From Burkholderia sp. WSM2232 (GTDB lineage Bacteria; Pseudomonadota; Gammaproteobacteria; Burkholderiales; Burkholderiaceae): a stretch of DNA of 64,000 nucleotides. The notes under the pieces are model-generated. The model saw only the letters and a list, made by a program, of their open reading frames with translations, did no database searches and had not been told where the DNA came from. The DNA is taken from NCBI RefSeq assembly GCF_000472545.1, contig NZ_AWZV01000015.1:114578-178577 (forward strand). The letters are read 5' to 3'. Below are positions 62,301-64,000 of this stretch, piece after piece. The position numbers and the translations under genes are program-made. Each line of letters starts with the position of its first letter. Within the stretch, counting starts at the first letter, position 1.

Positions 62301-63080
62301 CTGCTGATGCCCGCGTCTGCGGTCCAGACTTCGTCGCTTGCCCCAGACGACATTCTCGGGTTCCCGCGCGGAGCCGCTGCTGGCGAGTGCCTGCATCGGA
62401 TGTTCGAACTTGCAGACTTCAGCAATCCTGAGAGCTGGCCAGAAGCGATTCGCGGTGCGTTGCGCGAGCGCCCCGCACCGGCGTCGCCCGAGCTTGCCGT
62501 GCATCTGCCGGCGATGATGCACAAGCTGCTGGCAGACGTGGTCGACACGGAGCTCGTGGCCGGCATGAAGCTTCGGCAGCTGGATCCGCGGCGGCGTCTG
62601 AACGAACTGGAGTTTCTGTTCGCCGCTCCAGCGCTCGACTTTGCCGCGCTGCGCGAGTTGCTGGTTGGCCACGGATATCCGGACGTGGCGCTGGAGCCGG
62701 GCATGCTGCGGGGTTTCGTCAAGGGATTCGTCGACATGATCGTCGAGCATGACGGGCGTTTCTGGATCGTCGACTGGAAGTCGAACCATCTAGGCGATAC
62801 GGCGCAAGATTACGCCGCCGCGCCGCTCGAAGCGGCAATGGCGAGTCACGCCTATCATCTGCAGGCGCTGCTTTATACGGTGGCTCTGCATCGCTACCTG
62901 AAAACGCGGGTGCGCGATTATTCCTACGAGACGCATATTGGCGGATATCTGTATCTTTTCGTGCGCGGCGTGCGTCCGCAATGGCGCGACGCCCAGGGCC
63001 CGGCCGGCGTGCATGTGAGACGGCCCGCGTTCGAGCTCGTCGCATTGCTCGACGCGGCGATGATCGGGGGCGGCGTATGA
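59382..63080 (+). CDS. recB: RecB helicase-nuclease subunit of exonuclease V
   Basis: The 1232-residue beta subunit: SF1 helicase moving 3' to 5', with the only nuclease domain. Seen: Walker A QIEASAGTGKTWNICALYVRLLL near residue 27, VVTFTKAATAELHERIR (motif Ia), LIDEFQDTDPLQFAIF (motif II, DEFQDTD), VGDPKQAIYSFRAAD (motif III), TVHKSKGLEYAVVFCPF (motif V), and VALTRA (motif VI). The C-terminal nuclease domain shows GECLHRMFELADF and the catalytic FWIVDWKSNHLG, where Asp and Lys are the active residues. Start ATG 59382 lies in the recC stop (ATGA) and the stop overlaps recD by four bases. Confidence 0.96.
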   Translation: MSALHRHAPVAEELDVFACSLEGVNQIEASAGTGKTWNICALYVRLLLEKNLKADQILVVTFTKAATAELHERIRGRLAELHRAIEMDDDGGDPFIRRLFETTLAPERGVDREAALKVVRRALRTFDQAAIHTIHAFCQRALQEAPFAAAMPFAFEMEADDAALRFEMAADFWREQIEPVAHAHPAFAAWLVARRAGPASLDEQLARRLKKPLAQLRWGTAGAEAGADPQASFDAACELWHAERDAIVSLLADAQDRLSKTSHKPDHVSAAIAAWTEYFAQGDCHAPPPRAALKLTASALKKATRVKFDPPEHAFFEHAEALAAAVVAAEAAQRARWLGLVQIWLDYAPAELVARKRTRRVVSFDDLLSNLYRALAAHPWLAEALRARYPAALIDEFQDTDPLQFAIFSRIFAPAGPLFLVGDPKQAIYSFRAADLHTYLAARESASARYTLAVNQRSTAPIVEACNRIFEANPQAFVLQGLDYQPVRAGERRRPPFSDPHAGEGDFRIWLLPPGERALTKREAQREASEACAAEIVRLLRGAREGTVAIGDAPLAPGNIAVLVQTHKQGSLIKRVLAAWGVGSVELAQASVFATPDAEQIERVLAAVDTPGDLRRLRAALATDWLGLDAAALWRLEQVADAPAVANDPAHAADAMGWVERFSRYRTLWHERGFAVMWRTLMRELRVAQRLVAAPDGERRLTNVNHLAELVQARAATQPGIAPTLRWLAAQRAQGGGEEAQLRLESDRNLVQIVTVHKSKGLEYAVVFCPFLNDGGLREPPSSGLPDAREYHDDGGGAVLHYGCDDEEAERAARHAAREQAAERARLVYVALTRAVYRCYLVAGTYLSSRSTKESRRSVLNWLVAGSGHEFDGWLAEPPDEAALSARWQALAGGPIALQPLPKVERRVPLESMLESGVHKRARASRRALRDQWRMASFSGLIAAGNKAEEAQTPLEEVRPDHDELADALAATPLLMPASAVQTSSLAPDDILGFPRGAAAGECLHRMFELADFSNPESWPEAIRGALRERPAPASPELAVHLPAMMHKLLADVVDTELVAGMKLRQLDPRRRLNELEFLFAAPALDFAALRELLVGHGYPDVALEPGMLRGFVKGFVDMIVEHDGRFWIVDWKSNHLGDTAQDYAAAPLEAAMASHAYHLQALLYTVALHRYLKTRVRDYSYETHIGGYLYLFVRGVRPQWRDAQGPAGVHVRRPAFELVALLDAAMIGGGV

Positions 63081-64000
63081 GCACGTTCGACCAGGGTCCA
63101 GCCGGGCCGCTGCTGCTGGAGGATATCGGCGTCAATCTGCCCGCGCCGGCCGATTTCAGCATTGCGCTCGCGGAGGGTTTCGCGCGCCGCATCGGCGCGT
63201 TGGCGCGACGCGGCGGAGCCTCGGGCGAGGCGGTGAAATGGGCGGCGCGCGCGGCTTTCGCGGCAAGCCGCGCGACAGCCGAAGGGCACGTATGCGTGCC
63301 GCTCGGGGCGCTCGCGCATCGCTTCGAGGCGTCTGTTGCCGAGGTGCGCGCGGCGCTGTTCGCGAGCGGCATGGCGAGCGATGGGGCGCGCGCCACGGCG
63401 GCGCTGCGGCCGCTCGTGATCGATGGGCAGGGCCGCTTGTATCTCGCCCGTTACTATGATTTCGAGCGGCGTCTGGCAAGGGCGCTGGTCGGACATGCGG
63501 GAGCCGAAGCCGAGGCCAATGCCGACGGCAACCTTGGCGGCAGAGCGGGCGCCGGTATCAGCGGCGACGCCGACGCCAACCCGGCCGCTGGTGCCAACGC
63601 GACCGCCGACGCAAACTCGACGACCTGCGCCAATTCGGCCACCGACGCCAATTCGGCCGCCGACGCCAATTCGGCCACCAACGCCAATTCGGCCACCGAC
63701 GCCAATGCCACCGACGCCAATTCGGCCGCCGACGCCAATTCGGCCACCAACGCCAATTCGGCCACCAACGCCAATTCGGCCACCAACGCCAATTCGGCCA
63801 CCAACGCCAACTCGACGACCTGCGCCAATTCGGCCGCCAACGCAAGTTCGACCACCAGCGCCAATTCGACCGCCCGCGCCAATTCGACCGCCGACGCCAA
63901 TTCGACCGCCGACGCCAATTCGACGACCGGCGCCAACTCGACCGCCAACACCAACGCCACACAAACCCTGCACCAGCGGCTACTACGTTACTTCGGCCCT
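63077..64000 (+). CDS. recD: RecD subunit (3' truncated), carrying a hexapeptide-repeat insertion
   Basis: Alpha subunit of RecBCD, a 5'-to-3' helicase. It starts at ATG 63077 inside the recB stop (ATGA) and stays open to the window end (308 codons). Residues ~1-135 are the normal N-terminal domain: EDIGVNLPAPADFSIALAEGF, EGHVCVPLGALAHRFEA, then LYLARYYDFERRLARALVG, as in E. coli RecD. Instead of continuing at once into the helicase part, residues ~140-294 are a low-complexity Ala/Asn/Ser/Thr/Asp insertion of repeated hexads (ANSATN, ANSAAD, ANSTAD), after which TLHQRLLRYFGP resumes the family sequence (RecD usually has LLxxTLDKLFP here). The Walker A motif lies beyond the window. So the insertion is in the linker between domains and keeps the frame. 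Confidence 0.88.
   Translation, partial: MSTFDQGPAGPLLLEDIGVNLPAPADFSIALAEGFARRIGALARRGGASGEAVKWAARAAFAASRATAEGHVCVPLGALAHRFEASVAEVRAALFASGMASDGARATAALRPLVIDGQGRLYLARYYDFERRLARALVGHAGAEAEANADGNLGGRAGAGISGDADANPAAGANATADANSTTCANSATDANSAADANSATNANSATDANATDANSAADANSATNANSATNANSATNANSATNANSTTCANSAANASSTTSANSTARANSTADANSTADANSTTGANSTANTNATQTLHQRLLRYFGP
63593..63958 (+). repeat. In-frame 18-bp minisatellite inside recD
   Basis: About 20 imperfect copies of an 18-bp unit of the type GCCAATTCGGCCACCAAC, encoding the hexad ANSATN with variants. Four consecutive units are identical (about 63739-63810). One unit is 15 bp long, one codon short, so the frame is preserved. The 5' flank (63500-63592) looks like more decayed copies. 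Confidence 0.95.

Noticed and set aside
62924..63973. Long Gly/Val/Arg-rich reading frames on the minus strand across the end of recB and the recD repeat
   Set aside because: They exist only because the 18-bp array has no stops in several frames; the plus-strand recD frame has homology on both sides of the array.

Overview
The window is high-GC DNA with gene content and codon use typical of the Burkholderiales, most likely a Paraburkholderia/Burkholderia-type chromosome. This placement is an inference from gene families (DUF3597, PRC-barrel and DUF883 stress proteins, FUSC efflux proteins, an ImuA-ImuB-DnaE2 cassette, recC-recB-recD order), not from a marker gene. No rRNA, tRNA, CRISPR array, insertion sequence or integrase was seen.

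Layout. 0-11.3 kb: a 5'-truncated lactate permease, a duplicated zinc-ribbon protein, a solitary FlgM-like protein, a divergent LysR/FUSC efflux pair, a small secreted protein, a CoA-transferase and two tandem family-2 glycosyltransferases, then a 0.7 kb gene-poor stretch. 11.3-21.5 kb: a permuted-papain-like hydrolase, an RsbQ-like alpha/beta hydrolase overlapping a PAS hybrid histidine kinase, a multicopper oxidase, a third glycosyltransferase, a divergent SDR/AraC pair, and two small hydrophilic disordered ORFs. 21.5-30.6 kb: a six-gene peptide-ABC-importer/gamma-glutamyltransferase operon with a divergent LysR regulator, then a NIPSNAP protein. 31.0-38.2 kb: a LexA-controlled mutasome (imuA-imuB-dnaE2) followed by a SRAP-family abasic-site protein. 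38.2-48.5 kb: small stress or envelope genes, FluC/CrcB, Amt, a CHASE3-type histidine kinase, PfpI/DJ-1, a lipoprotein, and an Rrf2/NAD(P)-oxidoreductase pair sharing near-identical palindromes. 48.5-64 kb: a large MscS channel, a thiol dioxygenase divergent from a DecR-like Lrp regulator, a YccS-like FUSC protein, and recC-recB-recD, with recD running off the end.

How the genes work together. Two DNA-damage modules lie in one window: RecBCD for end processing, and ImuABC plus SRAP for lesion tolerance and abasic-site shielding. Several regulator-target pairs are divergent or adjacent: LysR/FUSC, AraC/SDR, LysR/peptide importer, Rrf2/oxidoreductase, DecR/thiol dioxygenase. The RsbQ-like hydrolase and PAS kinase look like a ligand-sensing two-component input module.

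The most unusual sequence feature is the number of short tandem repeats (units of about 6 to 18 bp). Some lie in intergenic DNA and some inside coding sequence. The most striking is an approximately 20-copy, 18-bp in-frame array inside recD, encoding an (ANSATN)-type hexapeptide repeat between the N-terminal domain and the start of the helicase part.
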